Part shown: piece after piece, positions 12,508-23,656 of the stretch
How the letters are laid out: each line of letters opens with the position of its first letter
Numbering within the stretch: the stretch's first letter is position 1
Origin: Maratus speciosus
Lineage: Eukaryota; Arthropoda; Arachnida; Araneae; Salticidae
Assembly (NCBI GenBank): GCA_963932465.1
Contig: OZ010791.1
Span: 318,304,283 to 318,368,282 of the forward strand
Direction of reading: 5' to 3'
Length of the DNA: 64,000 nt
Notes under the pieces: model-generated
What the model saw: the letters and a program-made list of their open reading frames with translations, nothing else
Databases searched by the model: none
Told to the model about the DNA's origin: nothing
Made by a program: the position numbers and the translations under genes

Positions 12508-13559
12508 CCAATCTTACCAAAATCTTTACAAGATATAATTAGAATAAAATTGATATAACAAGTTTAATCGTAATTTAAATCGTAATCCAGTTTAATTGAT
12601 ATAACCGTGTTGCACTCACATAAAATATATCTAATTTGTAAGAAAAGTCCGTTTACTTGTCCATATAATAAATCAAAATTTTGTAAGTCTTATGACCATT
12701 AGTCACAAAAGTCGTAGATGTATAAAAAAAGACATTAAGAACTGAAAATCAATGTTAAAGAAAAAAGTCGGTGAGGGAGACCATCAATTGCGACTACTGG
12801 AATGATCTTTAAAAATAAACAAATCTTTTTACGCAGGAAATTGAATCACTATCTTTGAGCTTCATGTAAAACTCGAATTTGTTCCCAATTCCATACAGAA
12901 GTAATAAAGAATTAGTATTTAGGAAATTTGTACAAAAATTTCATAGAATAGAAATAATGAGATGTGGTCAACGTCTGCGGAAATACATCAATTGTGATGG
13001 AGATTATATTAAGTAGTTTTTTCTCAACAGCATTGTACTCTTTTATTGCTCACATGCTTGTAGAGCTTGTCAGTTAATTCAAAAGTTGTGTGAACTTTTG
13101 CATTTCTTTTGGTACAATCATCGCAACATCATTTAAAATAAATATACACATATAAAAATAACAAATGTAATAAAATATATTATTGAGTTTTACATAATTG
13201 CATGGTTAAATTTGAAAATTAAAATCAGGATACTGGTGTTTACATTTCACAAAAAATAATGAAATTATTAAAACCATTATGATTTAGTGAAATTATTTAA
13301 TCATTATCCTCTCAAAGTGGGTACATTTTAGAGTTAAAAAATCTATTTGAAGAAGAAACATATTTCGAAATACGTTTTCAAGTATACTTTAAATAAAATG
13401 CTTGCGAGAGATTACAATTAGATCATTGATGTTTAACAGACAACTATCAATAAATACAGCTAAAAAGATAAATAACTGTAAATGTACTAAAACAATAACT
13501 CAGATTAAATATGATTTATGTAGATGTATGAGTATTTTAGTATGCTATCTTTTCATAAA
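12508..13559. other. A+T-rich spacer, no gene seen
   Basis: No reverse transcriptase or other coding trace follows the LINE gag relic here, so the element is truncated at its 3' side. Confidence 0.5.
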
Positions 13560-13609
13560 TCTCTGAATAATCTCTGTTTTTCTGAGCGAAATATGCTGGC
13601 TGGTTGTCG

Positions 13610-13681
13610 GCCCAGTTAGCTTAAACGGAAAAGCATTGGCCTTGTAAGCCAAGGATCTGGGTTGGATACCCAGCCTGGGCA
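13610..13681 (+). tRNA. tRNA-Thr(UGU), copy 1, likely decayed
   Basis: A 72-nt cloverleaf can be folded: acceptor GCCCAGT/CCTGGGC with the seventh pair mismatched; D stem GCTT/AAGC; anticodon stem TTGGC/GCCAA around loop CTTGTAA with anticodon TGT at 13643-13645 (Thr, ACA codons); T stem CTGGG/CCCAG. The T loop reads TTGGATA instead of TTCGATT, so the B box and the T54-T55-C56 signature are broken. A T6 Pol III terminator follows at 13682-13687. With the broken B box this is probably a pseudogene copy of 13886-13957. Confidence 0.75.
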
Positions 13682-13885
13682 TTTTTTCGCTCAGTTGGAA
13701 ATATTCAATTCGTATTATAACTCTACCAATCAGTTTGATTGTGTTAAAATATTAGTTCATCTACGTATCCATCGTTTATATGGAGTTCCTTTACCTGCGG
13801 TTTATTCTGTTGAGCTGTCTACATGACAGACCAGATGTTATTACCAATATGGTTTTTCTGAGAGAAATATGCTGGCTGGTTGTCG

Positions 13886-13957
13886 GCCCAGTTAGCTTCA
13901 ACGGAAAAGCATTGGCCTTGTAAGCCAAGGATCTGGGTTCGATTCCCAGCCTGGGCA
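13886..13957 (+). tRNA. tRNA-Thr(UGU), copy 2, intact boxes
   Basis: The same 72-nt fold as the copy 276 bp upstream, but with a good B box (GGTTCGATTCC) and T loop TTCGATT. The anticodon loop CTTGTAA gives anticodon TGT (threonine). The acceptor keeps the T:C mismatch at pair seven. The D loop lacks a typical GG and the A box (TTAGCTTCAACGG) is weak. A T6 terminator follows at 13958-13963. It may be a real gene or a tRNA-derived repeat; the shared long flanks favour a duplicated repeat unit. Confidence 0.72.
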
Positions 13958-14044
13958 TTTTTTCGCTCAGTTGGAAATATTCAATTCGTATGATAACTTT
14001 ACCAATCAGTTTGATTGTATTAAAATATTAGTTCTCTGAATAAT

Positions 14045-15327
14045 AATTGCAAATTCTCTTAAAATTATCAAAATTGAAAAAAAAAAAACTTTTATCGGAA
14101 AAATTGAATATGTATATTATTTTGAATTGATCATTTTAGTTTGCAGATAAATTGCAGAAAAATGCTTTCAATACATTTACATAAATATGAAAATTCATTC
14201 AAAAAATGCCATTTGAATACCGTGTAAGGTTAAAACAAATATGAATATAAATTCAAATAATCTCTCTTTAATATTGTGTAAGGATACTTCTGGTGGGAAT
14301 GGAATAACAATTCTCACAAATTTTAAAATTTAAATTAATAATGAATGAATTAAAAATCAAGTAACGTAAAATATACTGAAATCTTCTTGAAAAAGACGTG
14401 CTTTATAAAATATACAGCGACAATTTCAAGACCATTTTAAAATCTCATGATTTAGAATTGTCAGTTCCAATAAGTACAACAACAAACGGTTTTTATTAGT
14501 TTAACTTATTAAAAGAAAATATATTAGTTTTATAAAAAAAAAAATCATTTTTTGTACATTTTAGTGTGTTTTATTTTATCTCCTTTTACGTTATATCTAA
14601 TAAGAATAATTTCAGACACCAATAAAGTGGCATTCTATATTTTATGAAATAGAAAATTTTATTTTATGAAATCGAGTATGATGCAAATATAAGTTATTAG
14701 AAAAAAATGTTTTGGAATAGGCAGACATTTTTTTATTATTTAAAAAAAATGAATAGCTGCAAAATATTTTGAAAATATTATACAGTGAATCCTTTTGTAA
14801 ACATTATATGACTATAATGGAGTGAGAATAATGTCCCATATAAAAAAGTGTGCATGGATTAAATTGTGAGGGTAGTGTGTACCATAAAATTTGAAAATCT
14901 TTTCCATTACCAACGCCATCACACAGTTTCAATATCTTTTTTTAATCTACATTTAAATTTATGCCATGATATAACATTTTAAGGATATCCTAATTATAGT
15001 TTTGTTCCATAGATTTCAAATTACTTCCATACAATTTTATTCAAATTTGTTTATTAAATAACTTGTTAGTTTAATTTTAAATACAAATTTAAATTTTAGA
15101 AACTGTACATTTCTTAACATTGAAATTTCCTTAATTTTGTGTTAGGGAATGGGTAACTACTATTTGTGAAAAATTTGAATTATAACCTATAAATACACTG
15201 TAGCAAGCGATTAATAAATGCTTCCTATATGCGTAGAAAATATTTTATTTATTTTTTCTTTGAAGTATTTTTCCGTTAGCTTAAAACTCTTGAGGCGTCT
15301 GACCTGCATTTTTCCGTTTCCAGAAAT
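14045..15327. other. A+T-rich spacer, no gene seen
   Basis: No gene, tRNA or transposon end recognised. Confidence 0.5.
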
Positions 15328-15533
15328 CTTGTTAAAATTTGCAGCATTTTGGCAGGTCATTTGACCGTTTTTTTTTTTTTCAAAAACGGTTACACAACCG
15401 TAATTTAACACTATTCTGACCATATTATTGGCCATTTTATGGTCAGAATATTATTAAATTATGGTTATGAAACCATGTTTTCAAAAAAAACGGTTGCATG
15501 ACCTGCCAGAATGCTGCAAAAATTTTAACAGTG
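15328..15533. mobile_element. 200-bp palindromic MITE, copy 1
   Basis: Homologous throughout to 15703-15902 and 34942-35141. The element is nearly a perfect palindrome: TTAAAATTTGCAGCATT at the left pairs with AATGCTGCAAAAATTTTAA at the right. Inner arms carry the paired blocks GACCGTTTT/AAAACGG, AACGGTTACACAACC and ATTCTGACCATA/TATGGTCAGAAT. The left tip has lost part of the CACTG terminus; the right tip ends CAGTG followed by TA. There is no coding capacity. Confidence 0.85.
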
Positions 15534-15702
15534 TATGTTATAATTTCTGAACCAATCTTTTGAGTTATAAATATGTTTCTGAAGGTTTTGTGTAATTTTC
15601 GTGATAAAATATTGATATTTACTTGTAAAAATCACGGTCTTACGCGTACATATTTATGCTTCGCATCGAAATCTTACGAGAAAACTTTAGAGTTTCAAAC
15701 TA

Positions 15703-15902
15703 CACTGTTAAAAATTTGCGGCATTCTGGCAGGTCATTTGACCGTTTTTTCCGAAAACGGTTAAAACAACCGTAATTTAACACTATTCTGACCATATTAT
15801 TGGCCATTTCATGGTCAGAATATAGTTAAATTATGGTTATGAAACCGTTTTTTCAAAAAACGGTCGAATGATCTGCCAGAATGCGCAAAATTTTTAACAG
15901 TG
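15703..15902. mobile_element. 200-bp palindromic MITE, copy 2 (complete, TA-flanked)
   Basis: Exactly 200 bp from CACTGTTAAAAATTTG to AAAATTTTTAACAGTG, flanked by TA at 15701-15702 and 15903-15904. This is the Tc1/mariner-type target site. Transcribed on either strand it would form a long hairpin with a short centre near the CCATATTATTGGCC block. It is non-autonomous; the source transposase is not in this window. Confidence 0.88.
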
Positions 15903-15904
15903 TA

Positions 15905-18810
15905 ATTATTTCAACCTTACATCCTATTGTACATCAACAAAATCAATACTCGATCATTAGCTAAAATGTTAGTTTACAGTATTAAAATTCCCGAGCTATT
16001 GCATAAAATTAAGTGTATTTTATTAACCAAAATTAAGTAATGTTAATCCTACGGGAAAATGCGAGGAAAAAACAAAGGCTGACTATGGGGAATGATTTTT
16101 TTCAAAAGGTTATTTTTTGTATTTTTGAAATGGTTTGCATTGTTGGAAATATAATTGCAAGTGCATACTGTTTGGTGTTTTCTTTTTTGGCATATTTTGA
16201 TCTTCGGAGTCTATGCGTAATTTTGAAATATGCCGAAAAAAAAGGAAGGGTGTGTATAGGGGGGAGGGGGGGGGGAGGGAACTCGTCTGGTGTTTTAAAC
16301 GTGAAAAAAAGTCCTTATCTTCTGACCTCTTTGATAGTTTTAGGACTTAGAAACATTTTGTTTTTGCGGCCTGTGTGAAACAATCTACAAAAAATATTGA
16401 TATTTAGTGGTTAAATGGTTCCTGAGAAGAGATTTTTTTTTTTTACACTTGATCTGTTTCAGTACGTAAAAAAAAATAAGTCTCGTTATGAAACTCTTTG
16501 ACAATTTCAGCGGTTAAAAATATAATAGTTTTGCACTTCGTGACAGAACATCGTGAAAAAATATCGATATCTCCTTAAAAAGAAAATACGTTTTCTTCTC
16601 GCTTTTCTCTTATTTTCGGCTCGGTTCCATTAACATAACAACAACAACAAAAAATAGTTCATATCATCTGTCTTCTCTGAAATTTAAAAATATTATAATG
16701 TAACTGTATCTCAGCTTTCATTAAAATTTCGGGAAAAAATATGTATTTTTATGTGTGAAAATCTAAGCCGAAAGTGAGCGGAACCGCTACGAAACCCCTC
16801 GATTTTTATGTTTTTAGTTGAGATTTTCACACATTTTATTTTGTAACAAATACTTCTACGCAACATTTCGAAATTTTAGTAAGGGATTTAAATCCGGTCT
16901 ACATAGATTCTGTGTAAAAACTGTGACGAAATACAAACGTTTTACGATTAAGCGAAACTTTATGCGAATTTTTTCAAAAATTCGTTTTTTAAAAACCGAT
17001 GGCTCCGTCAAAGATAAGAGGTCTCAGCTTTAGAAGCATATTTTAAACAAGTTATAAACAAAATATTTTGAAACCGGTAGCCACTTTTATCAATGCACTG
17101 ATAGAGCCGATTTCTACAGTCCCCCCAACACTTCCAAATCGTCCACCGGAATGCAGTCTTCTTCCGTCGAATAATATTCTTAACAATTACGCATGTTTTT
17201 TGGCAGTTATTAAAAAACTCCTACCGTCAGTTATCCAAATACAAAACAATAACAGATTTAAACGGGTTCAGTGTGCTGCCCACAGGATGTCACCCGACAT
17301 TGCCCTCTAAGCTGCCATCTCAAGTTGTATTTTGTGCGGCGTGGCACCAACTTGTTCCAACTCACTAACCATAAATCAATGTATTTGAACTAATCTAACG
17401 GACTACTAGGGTGAATTCCGAATTAAATAAAGAACATATGCTGAACCCACACGTAGACTCGATTTTTCGAAAAATAGACTTCGATACGAACGCATGCACC
17501 TTTGTCGTCTACTTTAAGTTCTGTTTTGAGGGTATTAGAAGAAATTTCCGTGACAGCAGCGTTCACCCAGTCAATCGCTATTTGTTTAAGTCCTAATCCC
17601 TTTGCAATGATCGTTTAAGAAAAAGAAATTTCTGCTTATATATTAAGGAACATACACACAATCGAACATGCTATCCACAATGATTACGGAATATATTTTA
17701 TATTCGAGTGCAATATCATTTTAAACGTTTCTGTCTGTTTTAGCACTACTTCCTGTGTCAGACAATAATTTTTCTGATTTTGTTATCTGTATTAAATTAA
17801 CAGCTATTTTTTAAAATAATAGATTTCTATTTAAACATGATCCAAGTAACAGCAGTCAATATTTTATTTTTAAAACTGTGTTCAAATATCTAGAAATATA
17901 AACATCTATTATTTCATCTTTTATAATTAAAAACTAACAATTATTTATGTGCTTTTATCTAATAACACATTACAGAAATACATGCATATCTGAAAAGTTT
18001 TTATGGGATTATTTTGCATGGCAAATTTGCTATTCAGGCTATGTTATTCAGGCTCCCATTAATTAGTTCAAATGTGTTTGTGTGTGTATGTATATACATA
18101 TACATATCTTGCTTCCACTGATTGTATTAAAAACATGTGTAAAAAAGGATTACACCTTTAATTTAAGTCATATAAAAATGGCGTTATTTTCAGATATTAT
18201 TATTTTTACTAGGGTGCTATAACAGCATTTCACACACATCTCATTACTTCTTTATTTATAATGGAGATATTTTAATAAATTTAAAAGAATACTTTTCGCA
18301 ATCTGTGTAATTAAGTTTCTGAAATGGAGAAATGAAAAAGTTTATTGGGAAACTTTCAAAATTTTAACATTAACTCGAGGTATCAAGTACTTTCAACTTT
18401 TCAATTTATATTAAGCACATAAGTTTATTTTCATCTTATAAGCTCGAAGAAATAACATTTTTGAAGTTCATACATACATATATTATTTTTTTTAATTCAG
18501 ATCTTGCCTAAAATACATATATCAATGACTCAGTTAATTAACCGCTGCACATTTATTATCGCAGTAGACAGCTCTTTATCTAAATAGTGCAGAAAATCCG
18601 TATGAAATATCGTGAGTAGAAAGGAAACCAGTTGAAATGAGAAAACCAACCACTCATGAAAATGTAGGAATTATTTTCCCATTTATCCGCTTTGGAAACA
18701 TCTATCGTGCGATTCCAACGCAAAATGTATCTTTGTGTATTTGACTTATTTGAGTATTATTTACTATATGTTTTTTACTGTTTTTGTATGTTATATGCTA
18801 GGAAAGACGA
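15905..18810. other. Spacer, locally less A+T-rich, no gene recognised
   Basis: The 112-codon frame at 16040-16378 contains a run of glycines from a poly-G tract (near 16260) and is probably chance. The stretch 17060-17400 is more balanced in composition (word CCGACATTGCCCTC) but shows no long frame or splice pattern that I can defend. An inverted pair TGTGAAAATCT/AGATTTTCACA lies near 16756 and 16822. Confidence 0.4.
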
Positions 18811-19180
18811 CAGATATATAAAGGCTTTATGTGTATGATTGTTCTTTAGATGATACTTTATTTATGCTGCAAAACGTTTGAGGGAATGACAGATAAATTG
18901 CGCGCATTGGTTTATTTTAAAATAAAATGATAATGGAATCTCTATAACTGAGATAGATTTATATAATATATGAGTGTATATGAAGGCGTAGATATTTACT
19001 TAAGAATAATCATGTCGAATGTAACATTGAGGAGCGTTTTTCTTCAATGAAAGCATTATACTAAAAGCAACAAATCTCCTAAGATTATGTAAATTTGTAT
19101 TTCATATTAAACACATATTTTCATTTGGCGTATAAGTTTGAAAAGCAAAATTGCAACATCAATAAAATACAACGATCGGA

Positions 19181-19331
19181 TACAATAAATACAATAAACC
19201 CAACTGGAGAGAAAATTTAGTCAGAGTCAGGAATCGAACCCGGAACCACAGCATTCCAGGCTGTGGTCCCGGGTTCGATTCCTGGCTCTGACTAATTTTT
19301 CTCTCCAGTTGGGTTTATTGTATTTATTGTA
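19181..19331. repeat. Hairpin of inverted tRNA-Thr 3' halves, copy A
   Basis: Two 71-bp arms (19181-19251 and 19261-19331) face each other across a 9-base loop, with about two mismatches. The right arm begins at the 3' part of a tRNA anticodon stem (CTGTGG), runs through the T arm with intact B box (GGTTCGATTCC) and the acceptor 3' strand, then continues into a tail TTTTTCTCTCCAGTTGGG. The same 3' half and tail follow the tRNA at 34123-34194. The 5' half of the tRNA is absent, so no tRNA can form. The short frame across it is just the palindrome read through. Confidence 0.88.
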
Positions 19332-19490
19332 TGTATGTCTATAATATTTATACATACTATTACATTCTTTGTTTGTTCTACAAATTAACGTACTGTTCTG
19401 TGCATTGAATTGATTCAAATTATGAATACACATACATTATAAGTTATTAAATTTGAAACCTCCCACAAATAGATATAGAGAGACAATAAA

Positions 19491-20082
19491 TAATGGAAAT
19501 AAATATCCGGGATAAGGACAATTTACAAGTAAAATACGAATTAAATCTTTTTGTCAAAGTCTGACTTATCAATTATTTTCATCATCTTAAGGTGTAACAT
19601 TTCACTCTGAAAATAATGAATTATTGAATTGTTGAATTATTATGAATTGTTTGAAGTAAAGATAAATATGAAAATAATCATACGTTTTATATTAGATAGG
19701 TAAGTGAAAGTCGAAAACTATAATTTACATGTATTTTATATTTTCAAATATATATTAAGGGTGAGATTAGTTTTGCCCGCGGAATATATAAAATAATGGA
19801 AATAAATATCCGGGTTAAGGACAATTTACAAAATAAAATACGAATTAATTTTTTTTGTCAAAGTCTGATGTATCAATTATTTTCATCATCTTAAGATGTA
19901 AGAGTTCACTCTGAAAATAATGAATTATTGAACTGCTGAATTATTATGAATTGTTTAAAGTAAAGATAGATATGAAAATAATCATACGTTTTATATTAGA
20001 TAGGTAAGTGAAAGGCGAAACTATATTTTGCATGTATTTTATATTTTCAAATATATATTTAGGTTGAGGTTAGTTTTGCCCC
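19491..20082 (+). repeat. Two tandem ~303-bp sub-repeats in copy A
   Basis: TAATGGAAATAAATATCCGG starts at 19491 and again at 19794. Both units run through GTCAAAGTCTGA, TGAATTATTATGAATTG and GATAGGTAAGTGAAAG to GTTTTGCCC. The two units are more diverged from each other than copy A is from copy B, so this tandem step is older than the 1.8-kb duplication. Confidence 0.85.
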
Positions 20083-20601
20083 TCTCTTACTCCCCGCATT
20101 CCGTAATTTATAATTTTATTATTATTGCATTATTTCAATAATTAAGTTAATATTTTTTGACATGTTAGGTTGCAAATAAACATATATATATTGGTTCATT
20201 TACTACTGTTGGATTGTATACATTAAAAAATTGTCATGAATAAAACCTTTCGAGTTGTTTTCAATTATGGTTTGAAAAAGTAAATGTTTCTTTCTAAAAA
20301 AAACTTTGTTTTTAATATTTACGACCTAATCTATATTTGAAAAGTTCATTAAATCTTTCTGCCAAAAGCAAGCAACCATTTTTTTCTACTAATCATTTAC
20401 GTAATGTTGCATCATATCCGAGACTGTTTCTTTGAAATACTTTGCTAATCCCAAAGAGATTTAAGAGTTAAAAATAAATGGAATAGATAGTACTAAAGAT
20501 ATATTGATAATTTTTTTATCAAGAGACTTTTAATAAGAAAAATAAAAACGTTTTTTGCTTGATTCATTGATGCAGAGAGAGGAAAATAATCCTAGAAATT
20601 T

Positions 20602-20841
20602 TATAATGTTATTATAATGTTTTATCATAAATAATTACCATGTTTTGTACATTTAATAATATAACTTGACTTGAAGCATGCTCAACTAATGTGTGTAATG
20701 ATCGACACAGAAGGACGACCTCTGCGATCATTACGAAATTTCGGACATGCTTATTTAAAAGTATCATTTAAAATTAATAATAAAACTTTTTTTATTTCAA
20801 AAGTAATTCTTCAGTGATCTGACGTGTTTTTATGATATATA
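20602..20841. other. Unique spacer between the 1.8-kb repeats
   Basis: Not shared with either repeat flank. It holds an inverted pair GTAATGATCG/CGATCATTAC (about 20696-20735) inside a wider AAGCATG..CATGCTT bracket, giving a possible ~75-bp imperfect hairpin. No gene seen. Confidence 0.5.
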
Positions 20842-21211
20842 CAGATATATAAAGGCTTTATGTGTATGATTGTTCTTTAAATGATACTTTATTTATGCTG
20901 CAAAACGTTTGCGGGAATGACAGATAAATTGCGCGCATTGGTTTATTTAAAAATAAAATGATAATAGAATCTCTATAACTGAGATAGATTTATATAATAT
21001 ATGAGTTTATATGAAGGCGTAGATATTTACTTAAGAATAATCATGTCGAATGTAACATTGAGGAGCGTTTTTCTTCAATGAAAGCATTATACTAAACGCA
21101 ACAAATCTCCTAAGATTATGTAAATTTGTATTTCATATTAAACACATATTTTCATTTGGCGTATAAGTTTGAAAAGAAAAATTGCAACATCAATAAAATA
21201 CAACGATCGGA

Positions 21212-21362
21212 TACAATAAATACAATAAACCCAACTGGAGAGAAAATTTAGTCAGAGCCAGGAATCGAACCCGGAACCACAGCATTCCAGGCTGTGGTCC
21301 CGGGTTCGATTCCTGGCTCTGGCTAATTTTTCTCTCCAGTTGGGTTTATTGTATTTATTGTA
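21212..21362. repeat. Hairpin of inverted tRNA-Thr 3' halves, copy B
   Basis: Same structure as 19181-19331: arms 21212-21282 and 21292-21362 with a 9-base loop. The arms differ from copy A by single bases in the acceptor part (GGCTCTGGCTA against GGCTCTGACTA), yet each hairpin stays almost self-complementary. Confidence 0.88.
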
Positions 21363-21521
21363 TGTATGTCTATAATATTTATACATACTATTACATTCTT
21401 TGTTTGTTCTACAAATTAACGTACTGTTCTGTGCATGGAATTGATTCAAATTATGAATACACATACATTATAAGTTATTAAATTTGAAACCTCCCACAAA
21501 TAGATATAGAGAGACAATAAA

Positions 21522-22114
21522 TAATAGAAATAAATATCCGGGATAAGGACAATTTACAAGTAAAATACGAATTAAATCTTTTTGTCAAAGTCTGACTTAT
21601 CAATTATTTTCATCATCTTAAGGTGTAACATTTCACTCTGAAAATAATGAATTATTGAATAGTTGAATTATTATGAATTGTTTGAAGTAAAGATAAATAT
21701 GAAAATAATCATACGTTTTATATTGGATAGGTAAGTGAAAGTCGAAAACTATATTTTACATTTATTTTATATTTTCAAATATATATTAAGGGTGAGATTA
21801 GTTTTGCCCGCGGAATATATAAAATAATGGAAATAAATATCCGGGTTAAGGACAATTTACAAAATAAAATATGAATTAAATTTTTTTGTCAAAGTCTGAT
21901 ATATCAATTATTTTCATCATCTTAAGATGTAAGATTTCACTCTGAAAATAATGAATTATTGAACTGCTGAATTATTATGAATTGTTTAAAGTAAAGATAG
22001 ATATGAAAATAATCATACGTTTTATATTAGATAGGTAAGTGAAAGGCGAAACTATATTTTGCATGTATTTTATATTTTCAAATATATATTTAGGTTGAGG
22101 TTAGTTTTGCCCCT
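21522..22114 (+). repeat. Two tandem ~303-bp sub-repeats in copy B
   Basis: Units start at 21522 and about 21825 and correspond one-to-one with the sub-repeats of copy A. Confidence 0.85.
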
Positions 22115-22633
22115 CTCTTACTCCCCGCATTCCGTAATTTATAATTTTATTATTATTGCATTATTTCAATAATTAAGTTAATATTTTTGACATGTTAGGT
22201 TGCAAATAAACATATATATATATTGGTTCATTTACTACTGTTGGATTGTATACATTAAAAAATTATCATGAATAAAACCTTTCGAGTTGTTTTTCAATTA
22301 TGGTTTGAAAAAGTAAATGTTTCTTTCTAAAAAAAACTTTGTTTTTAATATTTACGACCTAATCTATATTTGAAAAGTTCATTAAATCTTTCTGTCAAAA
22401 GCAAGCAAGCATTTTTTTTACTAATCATTTACGTAATGTTGCAACATATCCGAGACTGTTTCTTTGAAATACTTTGCTAATCCCAAAGAGATTTAAGAGT
22501 TAAAAATAAATGGAATAGATAGTACTAAAGATATATTGATAATTTTTTTATCAAGAGACTTTTAATAAGAAAAATAAAAACGTTTTTTGCTTGATTCATT
22601 GATGCAGAGAGAGGAAAATAATCCTAGAAATTT

Positions 22634-23389
22634 AAATATTAATTCTAATTACTTTTCGTGAAATTATATTTTATTTTATATAAAAATATACATGTATCAT
22701 TTTTATGGTTTATGCTTAAATAATATATTTGATAATAGATTCATTTATTTAGTAGAGTTATTTATTCTGGTAATAATCCTTATGAAAATTATGATATTTA
22801 ACAATGTTACTTCTATAAATATAAACTAATTCTTTGACATATACGAAAGTAAATCACATTTAATATTTTTTAGAGTTTTTTTTTTTTAATGGTAGCTGTA
22901 AAAAATTGTTCTTGTTAAAATTTATTACCTATTTTTAATTTATTTCAGTTAAAATTAATAACAAACAACTTTTTTCTAACTTGATTAAATGGGACATGCA
23001 CAAAAATGAGATCAATGTTTCATCATTTTTTCAGAAGATGAGGTTTTTTGGAGTTCTAACAGAATAATACTGCATCCTTTGTTTGCATTATGTGTCTTTC
23101 ATGGAAACAAAAATTAGAAATTTTTCAAGACAAAGAAAAAAAAATAGTTGGTCTCCCTACAAGTTAAACGTAACTATAGAAAGTCATTTTGACAAATGAA
23201 AAGAATAATGAGTTTTCAACTGTTTCATAATGTGTTCGACAAAAACTGAACTGTGCTAGTAAAAATTAAAATGAATTGGGTATAAATGTACAGGCAGATT
23301 ATTTATAGTTACGTACAAAACAAAATTAAATACATAAGCCTTTAAATTTGTGATTCCTTTAACTTAATGTTGATTGCGATGGATGAGTA
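22634..23389. other. A+T-rich spacer, no gene seen
   Basis: No feature recognised. Confidence 0.5.
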
Positions 23390-23656
23390 CTAATGAGCTT
23401 TGACTGCTAAAAATGACTGCCCAAACGAGTCAAGAAGCCAAGTCTGTGCAGCTGTATTTTCTTCCCCGGAAAGTCCCTTGACACGCAGGATATCTCCTAT
23501 GCTATGAGAGACGCTATGTGATCTCCAGCAAAGCCCAGGGGGGGGGAGGACGCAGTCGTCTCTAAAGAATGCTTGGTTTGATCCTTTACAGCCGAAACGT
23601 TTAAGTCCGAAAATCATTAAGAGGGGAAAATGTAAGAGATCATACAAGAGCCGCAT
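23390..23656 (-). other. 88-codon open frame in a less A+T-rich island, unidentified
   Basis: The block 23380-23700 is markedly less A+T-rich than its surroundings and has an open reading frame on the minus strand with mixed, non-repetitive composition (WRSHSVSHSIGDILR, then LSGEENTAAQTWLLDSFG). I do not recognise the protein. SHSIGDIL is faintly like the octapeptide of Pax proteins, but the key glycine positions do not match. It includes a run of nine G on the plus strand (C in the frame), which could shift the frame. It may be an exon, a conserved non-coding island or chance. Confidence 0.18.

Larger units (their letters stand above)
13577..14036 (+). repeat. Tandem duplication of a tRNA-Thr unit (276-bp period)
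   Basis: Two copies of a unit of roughly 180 bp sit 276 bp apart: about 30 bp of shared 5' flank (GAAATATGCTGGCTGG), a 72-nt tRNA and about 78 bp of shared 3' flank ending near AAAATATTAGTTC. The intervening ~95 bp are unique. The pair is bracketed by an identical 12-bp direct repeat, TCTCTGAATAAT, at 13560-13571 and 14033-14044, which may be a target-site duplication or chance. Confidence 0.8.
18811..20601 (+). repeat. About 1.8-kb direct repeat, copy A
   Basis: This segment recurs at 20842-22633 with an offset of about 2031 bp and only scattered differences, so the duplication is recent. It contains, in order, an A+T-rich lead, the 151-bp tRNA-half hairpin (19181-19331), two ~303-bp tandem sub-repeats and a tail ending CCTAGAAATTT. 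No coding frame of note is present. A 240-bp unique spacer separates the copies. Confidence 0.9.
20842..22633 (+). repeat. About 1.8-kb direct repeat, copy B
   Basis: Second copy of 18811-20601, collinear from CAGATATATAAAGGC to CCTAGAAATTT with few substitutions and small length changes in T or TA runs. The flanking DNA differs on both sides, so the duplication ends are sharp. Confidence 0.9.

Noticed and set aside
16040..16378. 112-codon plus-strand frame
   Set aside because: Contains a glycine run from a poly-G tract, no domain and no supporting signals; A+T-rich chance frame.
19227..19433. 68-codon minus-strand frame, repeated at 21252-21464
   Set aside because: It is the tRNA-half palindrome and its tail read as protein; conservation reflects the DNA duplication.
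23390..23656. Pax gene exon
   Set aside because: Only one short string resembles the octapeptide, with glycine positions out of place, and no paired or homeodomain sequence is nearby; kept as an unidentified frame.
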